DNA from: Candidatus Obscuribacterales bacterium
GTDB lineage: Bacteria > Cyanobacteriota > Vampirovibrionia > Obscuribacterales > Obscuribacteraceae
Length of the DNA stretch: 64,000 bases
Assembly (NCBI GenBank): GCA_019750335.1
Contig: JAIEOQ010000002.1
Span: 372,001-436,000, forward strand
Reading direction: 5' to 3'
Shown here: positions 6,532 to 14,737 of the stretch, in pieces
Numbering within the stretch: the first letter of the stretch is position 1
Layout of the letters: every line of letters starts with the position of its first letter
Program-made: the position numbers and the translations under genes
The notes under the pieces: model-generated
Told to the model about the DNA's origin: nothing
What the model saw: only the letters and a program-made list of their open reading frames with translations
Databases searched by the model: none

Positions 6532-9500
6532 GCTTTTATTTCCAACCTCCGGATTTAGCTGAATTTCCCAGACGCTCTTACAGAGGGTTTCTCGAAGAAA
6601 CAATCGGTAATCTGTTTGCCGATATCTCTCCGATTGCCAGCGAATTCAACCCCCGCTACGAAATTTCATTTGTCGGTTCGGACGGCAAAGTACATTGGCG
6701 TTTTGAAGATTATGCCGCCGACTCGGGTTATCCGACTTCGTCTGAGCATGCTCGCAAAACCAACATGACTCATGCTCGCCGGTTACTCATGGAGATTTGG
6801 TTGCGTGATACGCAAAGCGGTATTTTGCGTAAATCAACAGCATACATGGGCGATGTACCGGTAATTACCGACCGCGGCACTTTCGTAATCAACGGTTCCG
6901 AACGCGTAGTATTAGGACAGCTGGTTCGCGCTCCTGGCGTTTATTTCCAAATGAACAGCCAGCTAATGTATAAAGCGCTGATTCTTGGCGAGCTTGGTGC
7001 TCCGATCAGTTTCGAACTTGATCTGGAAACCGGCACCGGCAAAACCAGCCGCGCCAAATGCCGGATTAAGTTGCCAAAACGCGGTTGGGTTGCAGCTACT
7101 ACTGTTTTAACCGCCATGGGCGTAGAGTGGAGCGTCATTCAAAAAAGAATTTTGCCGCTTTTGGAGCGTAACCGTATTGAATGCAAACAGTTATCTCAAG
7201 CGGAAGCTCTTTCGGTACTAGGCAAAGCCTGGAAACCGGACGGCACCGGTGGTCAATCTTCCGGTAATGCCGCCTTGCAAGAAATAAGCGATCGTCGTCG
7301 CTACTCTTTAGGCGGACTCGGACGTCGTCGTTTCAATAATAAGCTCGGAGTCGAATCCCAATCGCTTCAATTGAACAGCGAAGATCTTCTCTGCGTAATT
7401 GAGTATTTGCTTTCTTTGCCTTTAGGCGCCGGCACTATAGACAATATCGACAGTTTGGAAAACAGACACTTGCGCGGGGTCGGCGATGTTTTAACAAGAG
7501 CTGTACGTCCGGCACTGGCTCAAATGATCCGTTCAGTACGCACCCGCCTCGAACTGCATGAAGATGAAGAAGAAGTAGGCAGCCCTAACGACTTCATCGA
7601 TGTTCGTCCTTTCGTCAATGCGATCAACAAGTTTTTTGCCGGCAACCCGCTGGTGCAATATCTCGATCAACAAAATCCTTTGTCCGAACTTTCGCACCGT
7701 CGCCGGATTACTTCTTTCGGACCGGGAGGGATCGACCCTAACGCCGCTCCGGCCGAAATGCGCGACGTGCATCCCAGCCAAATCGGACGGGTTTGTTTAG
7801 TCGAATCTCCTGAAGGTAAGAACTGCGGGATGGTCTCTTACATGGCCACTTTCTGCCGTATCGACGAAGACGGTTTCATGACCGTGCCTTATCGCAAAGT
7901 AATCGACGGTATGGTTACCGATGATGTTACTTACTTAACTCCGGCTGACGACAAAAAATTCACTCTGGCACCGCCTGACAGTAAAGTCGAGAACAACAAG
8001 ATTGCCGGACCGTTTGTTTACGCTAGACGCGGAGCTTCTTTCTACAACGTGCTACCGAGTGAAGTTGATTTCATCGGTATCGCTCCTCAAGGTTTCATCT
8101 CGGTTGGTTCGGCTTTAATTCCTTTCCTCGAGCATGATGATACCGGACGAGCTCTAATGGGCGGCGGCATGATGCGGCAAACTTTGCCGCTGATTAAGCC
8201 TGAGCGTCCGCGTGTCGGCACTGGCATGGAAAAAATTGTTGCTCGTTCCTCCGGGCATTCGATCGTCGCTCGTCGTGCCGGCACTGTCACTAAAGTTACC
8301 GGCAATGAAATTAGAATTACACAAAGCTCCGGCGAAGGACGCAACTATCAATTAATTAGATATGATCGCACAAATCAAAACACGATTCTTGATCAACGGC
8401 CTACAGTTAAAATCGGCGATCGCATCGAAGCCGGACAAATAATTGCTGACGGACCGGGTATCGATCAAGGCGAACTGGCCCTTGGTCGCAACTTGCTCGT
8501 TGCTTTCGTTCCTTGGAACGGACAAAACTATGAAGATGCCATTGTTGTCCGTCGTGGTCTGGTTCGGGATCATAAACTTACACACATTGAAATTGAAAAA
8601 CATTCAGTCGGCGTTCACCAAACTTTGCGTGGTCCGGAAATTTTAACCCCGGAAGTATCAAACGTAAGCGGCGAAGATCTTGATCATCTGGACGAACGGG
8701 GCATCGCTAAAATCGGTTCTTATGTTGAACCGGGAGATATTCTTGTAGCGAAGCTTTCACCGAAAGAACAAAAAGCTTTGAGCGCCGAAGAAGAACTCCT
8801 GCAAGCAATTTTCGGTAAAGTAGCCGAAGACATGGCTGACACCAGCTTGCGCGTACCGCACGGCTCCGGCGGTCGCGTCATCGACGTGCGCATCTTCACA
8901 CCGGAAACAACACCGGAATTGAAAGCTGGAATCATTTGCGAAATTGAAGTTCTGATTGCTCGCTTATGTCCGGTTGAAGTCGGCGACAAACTCGCCGGAC
9001 GTCACGGTAACAAAGGTATTGTTTCAATCATCGTTCCGGATGAAGACATGCCTTATCTACCTGACGGTACTCCGGTCGATATTTGCTTGAATCCTTTAGG
9101 CGTTCCTAGCCGGATGAATATCGGTCAAGTATTCGATACTCAACTTGGGCTTTATTCAAGTATTCTCAACCGCTACTACCGTATCCATCAATTTGACGAA
9201 TCAATTTCACCTGACGCTTCATACAAATTGGTTACCGAAGCGATGAATGAAGTACGTAAACTGCCAGGCTACGATTGGCTCGGCGAAGACGGCAAAGCTT
9301 TACTCTTCGACGGTAAAACCGGTGAACCTTTTGATCGTCCGGTATTGGTCGGACGCCAATATATGCTCAAGCTGAACCAGCTTGTTTTGCACAAAATCAA
9401 TGCTCGTTCAGGTTTAGGCGGACCTTACGCCGCTGTCACCCAGCAACCGGTCGGCGGCAAAGCCAACCACGGCGGACAGCGTATGGGTGAAATGGAAGTG

Positions 9501-10322
9501 TGGGCGATTCAAGCTTACGGTGCTTCGCATCTTCTCCATGAAATGATGACCGTCAAGTCAGACGACATTCAAGGACGTCATCAAATATATGCCGATATCG
9601 TTCAAGGCAAAGATTCCAATGCCGGCGGACGGACAGCAGCTTTTGACGGACTTTGTTGTGAACTGCGCGGTCTGGGATTGGAAGTAACACTGGGCAAAGT
9701 GCTCGATATCGAAGTGCCGCAAGACGATAGAAATTGCACGCTCACAGGCAAATCGCGACAAGAGACTTTGCAAGAAGAGTATCAAGTACGCACTATCGAC
9801 GAAGTGGAAGCCGATGGAGTCAAGATTCTTGAAATGCCGGCCGGAGACTACGAACCGGTTGTACGTCCGGCAGCAACCCCGGTATTGACCTCTTTGAACA
9901 TGGGTCGCAACGCCAGCAAGCCACGCTTCGACATGTCGGAAGAGCCGCTTATTGACGATATCGAAGAGAACGAAAGCTCAATGGTTGACTCCTTCATCAG
10001 CAATGAAACCGAAGACATATTCGTAGCACCGACTGAAATAAAACAAGAAAAAACCTTAGAAATAAACTCAATTCAAATTGCTCCTCTAATAGATGACTCA
10101 TACTTCGCCAGCCCCGATACGGCAAAAGCAGCAGCTCGAGCCATCCAACAAAGCATCTGGGGTGATGACGAAGAGGAAGCAACTGAAACAATGACTGACT
10201 TCCCCTCCATGAGCGAGTTGAGCTCACTCTCTCATCAACTCTCACAACTAGCTTTGGACAGCCCAAAAGAAGAAGAGAGCGACAACAAAGCAACAACAAT
10301 CAGCAAAACGAATCAAGAATAA
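6528..10322 (+). CDS. Divergent RNA polymerase beta subunit (RpoB-like), not next to rpoC
   Basis: 1264 aa, clearly of the RpoB family. It has an N-terminal lobe (RGTFVINGSERVV, LVRAPGVYF) and a rifampicin-region segment DQQNPLSELSH at 380-390. It also has the catalytic-side motif NGQNYEDAI, the DTSLRVPHG motif, GDKLAGRHGNKG, LNPLGVPSRMN, and the C-terminal GEMEVWAIQAYGA and MTVKSDD. Core residues equivalent to E. coli E813/D814, K1065, K1073 and R1106 are kept. Several positions I remember as near-invariant differ: the initiating-nucleotide His (E. coli 1237) is Gln951, the later MHARS His is Asn958 with a two-residue insertion after ARS, YIAQKRK is replaced by LIARLCP, and KAQFGGQR reads KANHGGQR. 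About 200 acidic residues follow the normal end (after about 1065). No rpoC, rplJ or rplL is adjacent. It could be the only rpoB of the genome or a second copy; I favour a paralogue. Confidence 0.85.
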   Translation: MSFYFQPPDLAEFPRRSYRGFLEETIGNLFADISPIASEFNPRYEISFVGSDGKVHWRFEDYAADSGYPTSSEHARKTNMTHARRLLMEIWLRDTQSGILRKSTAYMGDVPVITDRGTFVINGSERVVLGQLVRAPGVYFQMNSQLMYKALILGELGAPISFELDLETGTGKTSRAKCRIKLPKRGWVAATTVLTAMGVEWSVIQKRILPLLERNRIECKQLSQAEALSVLGKAWKPDGTGGQSSGNAALQEISDRRRYSLGGLGRRRFNNKLGVESQSLQLNSEDLLCVIEYLLSLPLGAGTIDNIDSLENRHLRGVGDVLTRAVRPALAQMIRSVRTRLELHEDEEEVGSPNDFIDVRPFVNAINKFFAGNPLVQYLDQQNPLSELSHRRRITSFGPGGIDPNAAPAEMRDVHPSQIGRVCLVESPEGKNCGMVSYMATFCRIDEDGFMTVPYRKVIDGMVTDDVTYLTPADDKKFTLAPPDSKVENNKIAGPFVYARRGASFYNVLPSEVDFIGIAPQGFISVGSALIPFLEHDDTGRALMGGGMMRQTLPLIKPERPRVGTGMEKIVARSSGHSIVARRAGTVTKVTGNEIRITQSSGEGRNYQLIRYDRTNQNTILDQRPTVKIGDRIEAGQIIADGPGIDQGELALGRNLLVAFVPWNGQNYEDAIVVRRGLVRDHKLTHIEIEKHSVGVHQTLRGPEILTPEVSNVSGEDLDHLDERGIAKIGSYVEPGDILVAKLSPKEQKALSAEEELLQAIFGKVAEDMADTSLRVPHGSGGRVIDVRIFTPETTPELKAGIICEIEVLIARLCPVEVGDKLAGRHGNKGIVSIIVPDEDMPYLPDGTPVDICLNPLGVPSRMNIGQVFDTQLGLYSSILNRYYRIHQFDESISPDASYKLVTEAMNEVRKLPGYDWLGEDGKALLFDGKTGEPFDRPVLVGRQYMLKLNQLVLHKINARSGLGGPYAAVTQQPVGGKANHGGQRMGEMEVWAIQAYGASHLLHEMMTVKSDDIQGRHQIYADIVQGKDSNAGGRTAAFDGLCCELRGLGLEVTLGKVLDIEVPQDDRNCTLTGKSRQETLQEEYQVRTIDEVEADGVKILEMPAGDYEPVVRPAATPVLTSLNMGRNASKPRFDMSEEPLIDDIEENESSMVDSFISNETEDIFVAPTEIKQEKTLEINSIQIAPLIDDSYFASPDTAKAAARAIQQSIWGDDEEEATETMTDFPSMSELSSLSHQLSQLALDSPKEEESDNKATTISKTNQE

Positions 10323-10341
10323 ACGAGGTTAGATAAAAGGT

Positions 10342-11910
10342 ATGCATACGGCAGTAAACATTATGAAAGGAGCAAGGAAGCTGAAAATGCTTGGTCTTTC
10401 AGCTTTGATTGCCACCATTCTGCCAGCCTGTATGCCAAATTTGGCCCAAGCCGAATATGCAGAATACTTGTCCAGTCCAGGACAAAGAACGTTGCGCAAC
10501 CCAATTATTAGCGGCGCTCCTTATTCTTTTTACGGTCAAAGCCCGAACCAAGGTCAGCCTCCGGCGATTGGCGACGGATTCATGCCAGCTGGCGTTGTTC
10601 CTGGCGATCTCGGTTCACCACACCCAATCCCTAGCGGTATGGCTGATCGGACTCACGGTAACGCGTTTCCCGCCGGTCAAAGTGGTCCACCGAAATCACC
10701 GTGGGCTTACGTTCCTGGCGCCGGACGTCGGGGAATGATTAACGGACAGCAGCAAGGTATGTATGAATACGGTCAAGGCCAAGTAAACGGCAGAGGCATG
10801 TTTGAAGGCGGCGCTGGCAACGGCGGTCAAGGTGTTTATCAAAACGGCATCGGCAACGGTGGTCGCGGCATGTTCGAATCTGGCGCCGGCAACGGTGGTC
10901 AGGGCACTCTCCAAAACGGCGCCGGCAACGGCGGTCGCGGCATGTTTGAATCCGGCGCTGGCAACGGCGGTCAGGGCACTTTCCAAAACGGCGCCGGCAA
11001 CGGCGGTCGCAGCATGTTTGAATCCGGCGCCGGCAACGGTGGTCAGGGTACTTTCCAAAACGGCGCCGGCAACGGTGGTCGCGGCATGTTTGAATCCGGT
11101 GCTGGCAACGGCGGCCAAGCTAATTTCCAAAGCGGTCAAGGCAATGGCGGTCGTAGCATGTTTGAATCCGGCTCCGGCAACGGTGGTCAGGGCACTTTCC
11201 AAAGCGGTCAAGGCAACGGTGGTCGCGGTATGTTTGAATCCGGCTCGGGCAATGGCGGCCAAGCTAATTTCCAAAGCGGTAAAGGCAACGGCGGTCGCGG
11301 CATGTTTGAATCCGGCTCCGGCAACGGCGGTCAGGGTACTTATCAAAGTGGCGACGGCAACGGCGGTCGCGGCATGTTTGAATCCGGCTCGGGCAACCGC
11401 GGTCAAGCTACTTATCAAAGCGGTAAAGGCAACGGCGGTCGCGGCATGTTTGAATCCGGCGCCGGCAACGGTGGGCAAGGAACCTTTCAAGGCGATCAAG
11501 GAAACGGCGGACGCCAAGAAATTGACCGCGATTTCCAGCACCAAAAAGAAGCTTCAAGATTTTTCTTCCAAGGTCCTTTGCCAACAGTTAAAACTTTCAG
11601 CCGTTATCTGGTTCTTCTCGGCGTAGTCATGGCGACAATTTTTGTCGGGCTTGCCGGTTGGTCGGTGGTTTTTGGCAGCCAGTATGGTGCCTCCCGCGTT
11701 ATCGGCGCCGTTGGCGGATTGTTGCTTCTTCTAGCCGGTTATACGATTTGGAAGATAGTGCGCATGAACACCATGAACGCTAATACCACACGTTATGAAG
11801 CTAAATATCGTGACGGCTCGCAAATGAACGTCTCTCCTTATCGCGGCCAGTCACCACAACAAGGCAACAACGGAAGTCCCTTCGGCGGAGCCGGTGATCC
11901 GGGCGGCTAA
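10342..11910 (+). CDS. Glycine-rich tandem-repeat membrane protein
   Basis: 522 aa, starting 19 bases after the RpoB-like gene. The N-terminal signal contains LPAC, so it may be a lipoprotein; otherwise it could be cleaved after AQA. Residues 147-390 consist of twenty 12-residue units, GNGGxGxFxxGx. Units centred on RGMFESG alternate with units centred on QGTFQNG/QSG, so the true period is 24 residues. Two transmembrane helices follow (about residues 421-445 and 452-472), then a 40-residue polar Gly/Pro-rich tail. The repeat should form a regular glycine-rich extended or solenoid structure outside the membrane. I know no characterised homologue. Of the candidate starts, 10342 was kept because GAGG/AAAAGG precede it; the ATG at 10363 is also possible. 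Confidence 0.75.
   Translation: MHTAVNIMKGARKLKMLGLSALIATILPACMPNLAQAEYAEYLSSPGQRTLRNPIISGAPYSFYGQSPNQGQPPAIGDGFMPAGVVPGDLGSPHPIPSGMADRTHGNAFPAGQSGPPKSPWAYVPGAGRRGMINGQQQGMYEYGQGQVNGRGMFEGGAGNGGQGVYQNGIGNGGRGMFESGAGNGGQGTLQNGAGNGGRGMFESGAGNGGQGTFQNGAGNGGRSMFESGAGNGGQGTFQNGAGNGGRGMFESGAGNGGQANFQSGQGNGGRSMFESGSGNGGQGTFQSGQGNGGRGMFESGSGNGGQANFQSGKGNGGRGMFESGSGNGGQGTYQSGDGNGGRGMFESGSGNRGQATYQSGKGNGGRGMFESGAGNGGQGTFQGDQGNGGRQEIDRDFQHQKEASRFFFQGPLPTVKTFSRYLVLLGVVMATIFVGLAGWSVVFGSQYGASRVIGAVGGLLLLLAGYTIWKIVRMNTMNANTTRYEAKYRDGSQMNVSPYRGQSPQQGNNGSPFGGAGDPGG
10780..11511 (+). repeat. 36/72-bp tandem repeat array inside the glycine-rich gene
   Basis: Twenty consecutive 36-base units (10780-11499) plus a partial one encode GNGG(R/Q)GxFxxGx. 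Adjacent units alternate, giving a 72-base period. Units differ mostly at third codon positions and at the final residue of each unit (A, S, Q, K or D), which groups them into an early A-type half and a later S/Q/K-type half. Because of the period, long frames are also open in +2 and on the opposite strand; these are artefacts. Confidence 0.95.
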
Positions 11911-11948
11911 AAACACTCTTTTTATTACAGACAAACGGAAAATAGATC

Positions 11949-12635
11949 ATGAAAGCACAGGACAATATAAAAAAAGGAGCAACAGCAAGTTTAGCGCTTG
12001 TTCTGCTTATGTTGTCTTTGCCATGCGCAACTTTTGCCGCCGCACCGGACAATAAACAAGGAGATTATTTCGGACGCAGTACCAACAGCAGCACCAGCAG
12101 TAGTAGCAATAACAGTAAGCCGGTAAACGAAGGTCCTCATCCTTTGGTCAGTCAGACCAGCACTCCCGAGCAATGGTTTGAAGCATTTGATGAATATATC
12201 AGCTACTATCGCCCTTCCGAAACGGATAAATATGTGATCAACCGAAGCATGAACCAAGAAAGCGAACGTGTTCAACAGTTCTGCGTAACGGCTGGACATA
12301 TCGCCAAAAATTACAAACTTCTCGCCACAAAATTAGCGACAATGCCAGTACCGGCGTCAATGCCCGAGGTAAAAACTTTCAAGAATTTGTATTCCAGCTG
12401 GTTCGAAGATTCAGCTACTTTATACAACGATATGATTCGCCCCCGTCCGGCAGCTCGTACTAAAGAAGAACTGGAGAGCATGCTCAAAGAGGTCACCGAT
12501 CGCTCCGAATCTCTTAAAAATTCATCAGCGCAACTTTCTGATATGGACACAAAGCTCCGTCAAAAATATTCGGTTCACCCTCCGCGCTATGACGACGCTC
12601 TTTTCCAGTATTACAACAAAAACAAACAGCATTAA
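11949..12635 (+). CDS. Small secreted helical protein, unknown
   Basis: 228 aa. The signal peptide (KAQDNIKKG, then ASLALVLLMLSLPCATFA) is followed by a Ser/Asn-rich linker at about residues 45-65 and a mostly helical body with little sequence complexity (for example EQWFEAFDEYISYYRPSE, RTKEELESMLKEVTDRSESL). Two hydrophobic-aromatic helices and a basic C-terminus (YNKNKQH) end it. No known domain is recognised. It lies 38 bases after the glycine-rich gene and before the winged-helix gene, so it belongs to the same operon. Its size and helical heptads suggest a periplasmic helical bundle or adaptor; that is inference. Confidence 0.65.
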   Translation: MKAQDNIKKGATASLALVLLMLSLPCATFAAAPDNKQGDYFGRSTNSSTSSSSNNSKPVNEGPHPLVSQTSTPEQWFEAFDEYISYYRPSETDKYVINRSMNQESERVQQFCVTAGHIAKNYKLLATKLATMPVPASMPEVKTFKNLYSSWFEDSATLYNDMIRPRPAARTKEELESMLKEVTDRSESLKNSSAQLSDMDTKLRQKYSVHPPRYDDALFQYYNKNKQH

Positions 12636-12681
12636 AAGTTTCAACAAACCAATCTCCCCTAAACAACCGAGGACCTTTTAT

Positions 12682-13446
12682 ATGGCCATCCAATTAAGCG
12701 AACGAGACGTAATGATCTTCAAATTTATTGAAGAACACCATGTATTGCTCGAAAAGCATATTGCCTGGTTCATATCATGCGACGACAAGCCGGTGCTTAT
12801 CCGCGACCGCTTGAGAAAGCTTTTTTATCTCGATTATCTTTTCTGCCAGCGTCACGGTGGCAAGTTGCCTTGGTGGACTACGCCAACCAAACCTTTAGTC
12901 TATATGCTGTCGCCCCTTGCGCGCAGCGTCGCTAACGCCAAAGAAAGCGAAATCGACATCTCCGATCATGAGATGCAGCGTTATTTGCTTGAAATAGCTA
13001 ACTTACGCATGCTCTTTCTTATGGAACAAAAATCAGGCATGATCAGCGATTTCAGTTGGTTAACCAGAGAGATTGGCAAAGAAGAAGCGATTGCCTCCAT
13101 AGTTTCATTCCGGCGCAATGGTGCTCTGCACCGCATCGGTATAGTCAATCATCAATCAATGTCTGCCGAACAAATAATCAAGTCAGCGCAAGCGGTTCTC
13201 GATTCCGGCAAGACCGATATGATCTGGATTATCTCCAAAGACGACGCCCAACAAGATCAACTGCAAAAAACCATGTCGGCAAGCAGTTTTAGCTCGAGAC
13301 TAGCTTTCGTCACCCATCAAGAGATTTATCGTTCCGGCATCGTGAAGAGCAAATGGCAAAGCGTCAATAAACAGTTCGCACCGGTAATTGCCGACTCCAC
13401 AGTCGAGCCTCTAGCTAATTGGAATCCGACTTTGGCTACTGCCTAA
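12682..13446 (+). CDS. Winged-helix protein resembling replication-relaxation proteins
   Basis: 254 aa from the ATG at 12682, chosen because GAGGA lies 8 bases upstream; an in-frame ATG at 12589 overlaps the previous gene and has no site. Residues 5-85 fit the winged helix of the replication-relaxation family: LSERDVMIFKFIEEHHVLLEKHI, then RDRLRKLFYLDYL, a wing, and YMLSPLARSVA. The C-terminal half (about 130-235) has alternating strands and helices (GALHRIGIVNHQ, TDMIWIISKDDAQQ, RLAFVTHQEIY) like the nuclease-fold-related domain often seen in this family. Members are best known from plasmids and mobile elements as DNA-binding proteins. Here it sits in the RpoB-like operon with no mobile genes around. 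The stop overlaps the next start (TAATG). Confidence 0.6.
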   Translation: MAIQLSERDVMIFKFIEEHHVLLEKHIAWFISCDDKPVLIRDRLRKLFYLDYLFCQRHGGKLPWWTTPTKPLVYMLSPLARSVANAKESEIDISDHEMQRYLLEIANLRMLFLMEQKSGMISDFSWLTREIGKEEAIASIVSFRRNGALHRIGIVNHQSMSAEQIIKSAQAVLDSGKTDMIWIISKDDAQQDQLQKTMSASSFSSRLAFVTHQEIYRSGIVKSKWQSVNKQFAPVIADSTVEPLANWNPTLATA

Positions 13447-14735
13447 TGCAAAGCATTAACCACAAGGGCGAAAGCTGGCAAACCTTGATTGCTACCTGGT
13501 TAGGCACCTTTTTTGACGGCATGGATGCCTCAATTTTTGTTCTCGTCTTGTTTCCCACTTTATCCGAACTGCTGCACACCAAATCGCATTCCATCATTGC
13601 TTGGCACGGCGCACTGATACTTGCCACCTTTATGATCGGCTGGACAGTCGGCTCGGCCATCTTCGGAATGATTGCTGACCGTTTTGGTCGAGTTCGCACT
13701 ATGATTTTCACTATCCTTTTATATGCTGTTTGCACAGCTTTATGCGCAACCAGCCACAACTGGATGGAACTAGCCTTTTATCGCTTTTTTGTCGGCTGTG
13801 GCATCGGTGGAGAAGTAAGTGTCGGCGCCGTCTTACTTGCTGAAGCCTGGAAAGGTTCTTCCCGCTATTGGGCAACCGGCATATTATGCAGCTCATTTGG
13901 TGCCGGTTATCTGTTTACAGCCTTGTTGAATTACGGCATCGGCAGCTTTGGCTGGCGTTGGCTTTATTTAGCCGGAGCGCTTCCTGCACTTTTAACCATT
14001 TATATCCGGCTCAAACTAAAAGATTCACCTTGTTTTTTAGAAAACCAGACAAATATGGTCAGCAAACAAAAGTCTTGTTTGACAAAATTTTCCATTCTTT
14101 TCGATCAAGAACACAGACAACGAACAGTTTGTGTAATTGGTTTGGCAGCGGCAACCATTGTTGGCTATTGGGCAATTCTTTCCTGGATTCCAGCTTGGAT
14201 CAACCAGCTAGTCGGTTCAAGCACGGCCGTCAACGAACGCAGCACAGCGGCAGTCATCCTTAATATCGGCTCAATCGCTTCTTCTCTAATCTTCGGTCTT
14301 CTTTATGAGCGGATCGGCCGGGTAAACTCATTCCGTTTAGCTTTTGGCGGCGCCCTAATCTCTTGTTTAGCCATGTTCACCAGCGTAACGACATATGGTC
14401 CCTTACTTCTTTTTTGGGCATTCATGGTTGGCTTTTTTGCTGCCGCACCTTTTGTTTCTTTGTTTATTTACGTACCTGAACTGTATGACACTCAAATACG
14501 CAGCACCGCTTTCGGTACCAGTGTGCAGTCAGGGAGAATCTTTGCCGCAATCGCTTCACTTGCGGCCGGGCAGCTTATTTCAGCCATGGGCGGCTCCTAC
14601 GCCGTCGCTGGAGCGACCGTTTCAACCGTCTACTTAGTCGGCTTTTTAGCTACGGCATTCATGCCCTTAAACATTCGCACTCTTGAACAACCGAAAAAAC
14701 TATCACTTGAAACAGCTCCTTCGGCTGCCAGCTGA
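13446..14735 (+). CDS. MFS transporter, sugar-acid/aromatic-acid H+ symporter type
   Basis: 429 aa, starting at the ATG at 13446, which overlaps the preceding stop as TAATG. Twelve hydrophobic segments can be followed. The N-terminal half has the MFS signature between TM2 and TM3 (GMIADRFGRVRTM) and the TM1 motif TFFDGMDASIF, with an Asp seen in sialate and aromatic-acid:H+ symporters. The second half repeats the loop as GLLYERIGRVNSF. It is the last gene of the plus-strand block. Substrate cannot be read from the sequence. Convergent with the next gene, with only two bases between stops. Confidence 0.85.
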   Translation: MQSINHKGESWQTLIATWLGTFFDGMDASIFVLVLFPTLSELLHTKSHSIIAWHGALILATFMIGWTVGSAIFGMIADRFGRVRTMIFTILLYAVCTALCATSHNWMELAFYRFFVGCGIGGEVSVGAVLLAEAWKGSSRYWATGILCSSFGAGYLFTALLNYGIGSFGWRWLYLAGALPALLTIYIRLKLKDSPCFLENQTNMVSKQKSCLTKFSILFDQEHRQRTVCVIGLAAATIVGYWAILSWIPAWINQLVGSSTAVNERSTAAVILNIGSIASSLIFGLLYERIGRVNSFRLAFGGALISCLAMFTSVTTYGPLLLFWAFMVGFFAAAPFVSLFIYVPELYDTQIRSTAFGTSVQSGRIFAAIASLAAGQLISAMGGSYAVAGATVSTVYLVGFLATAFMPLNIRTLEQPKKLSLETAPSAAS

Positions 14736-14737
14736 CT

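Noticed and set aside
6528-10322. RpoB-like gene as a pseudogene
   Set aside because: The frame is intact over 1264 codons and catalytic residues are kept.
10780-11511. Repeat array as a CRISPR
   Set aside because: Units are contiguous, in frame and coding, with no spacers and no cas genes.
10696-11626. Long Ala/Val-rich frames overlapping the glycine-rich gene in +2 (10802-11626) and on the minus strand (10696-11544)
   Set aside because: They follow the 36-base repeat period, have no ribosome site, and the glycine-rich frame has the signal peptide and membrane helices.
12589-12681. Start of the winged-helix protein at 12589
   Set aside because: Overlaps the preceding gene; the ATG at 12682 has a proper GAGGA site and begins at the conserved domain.
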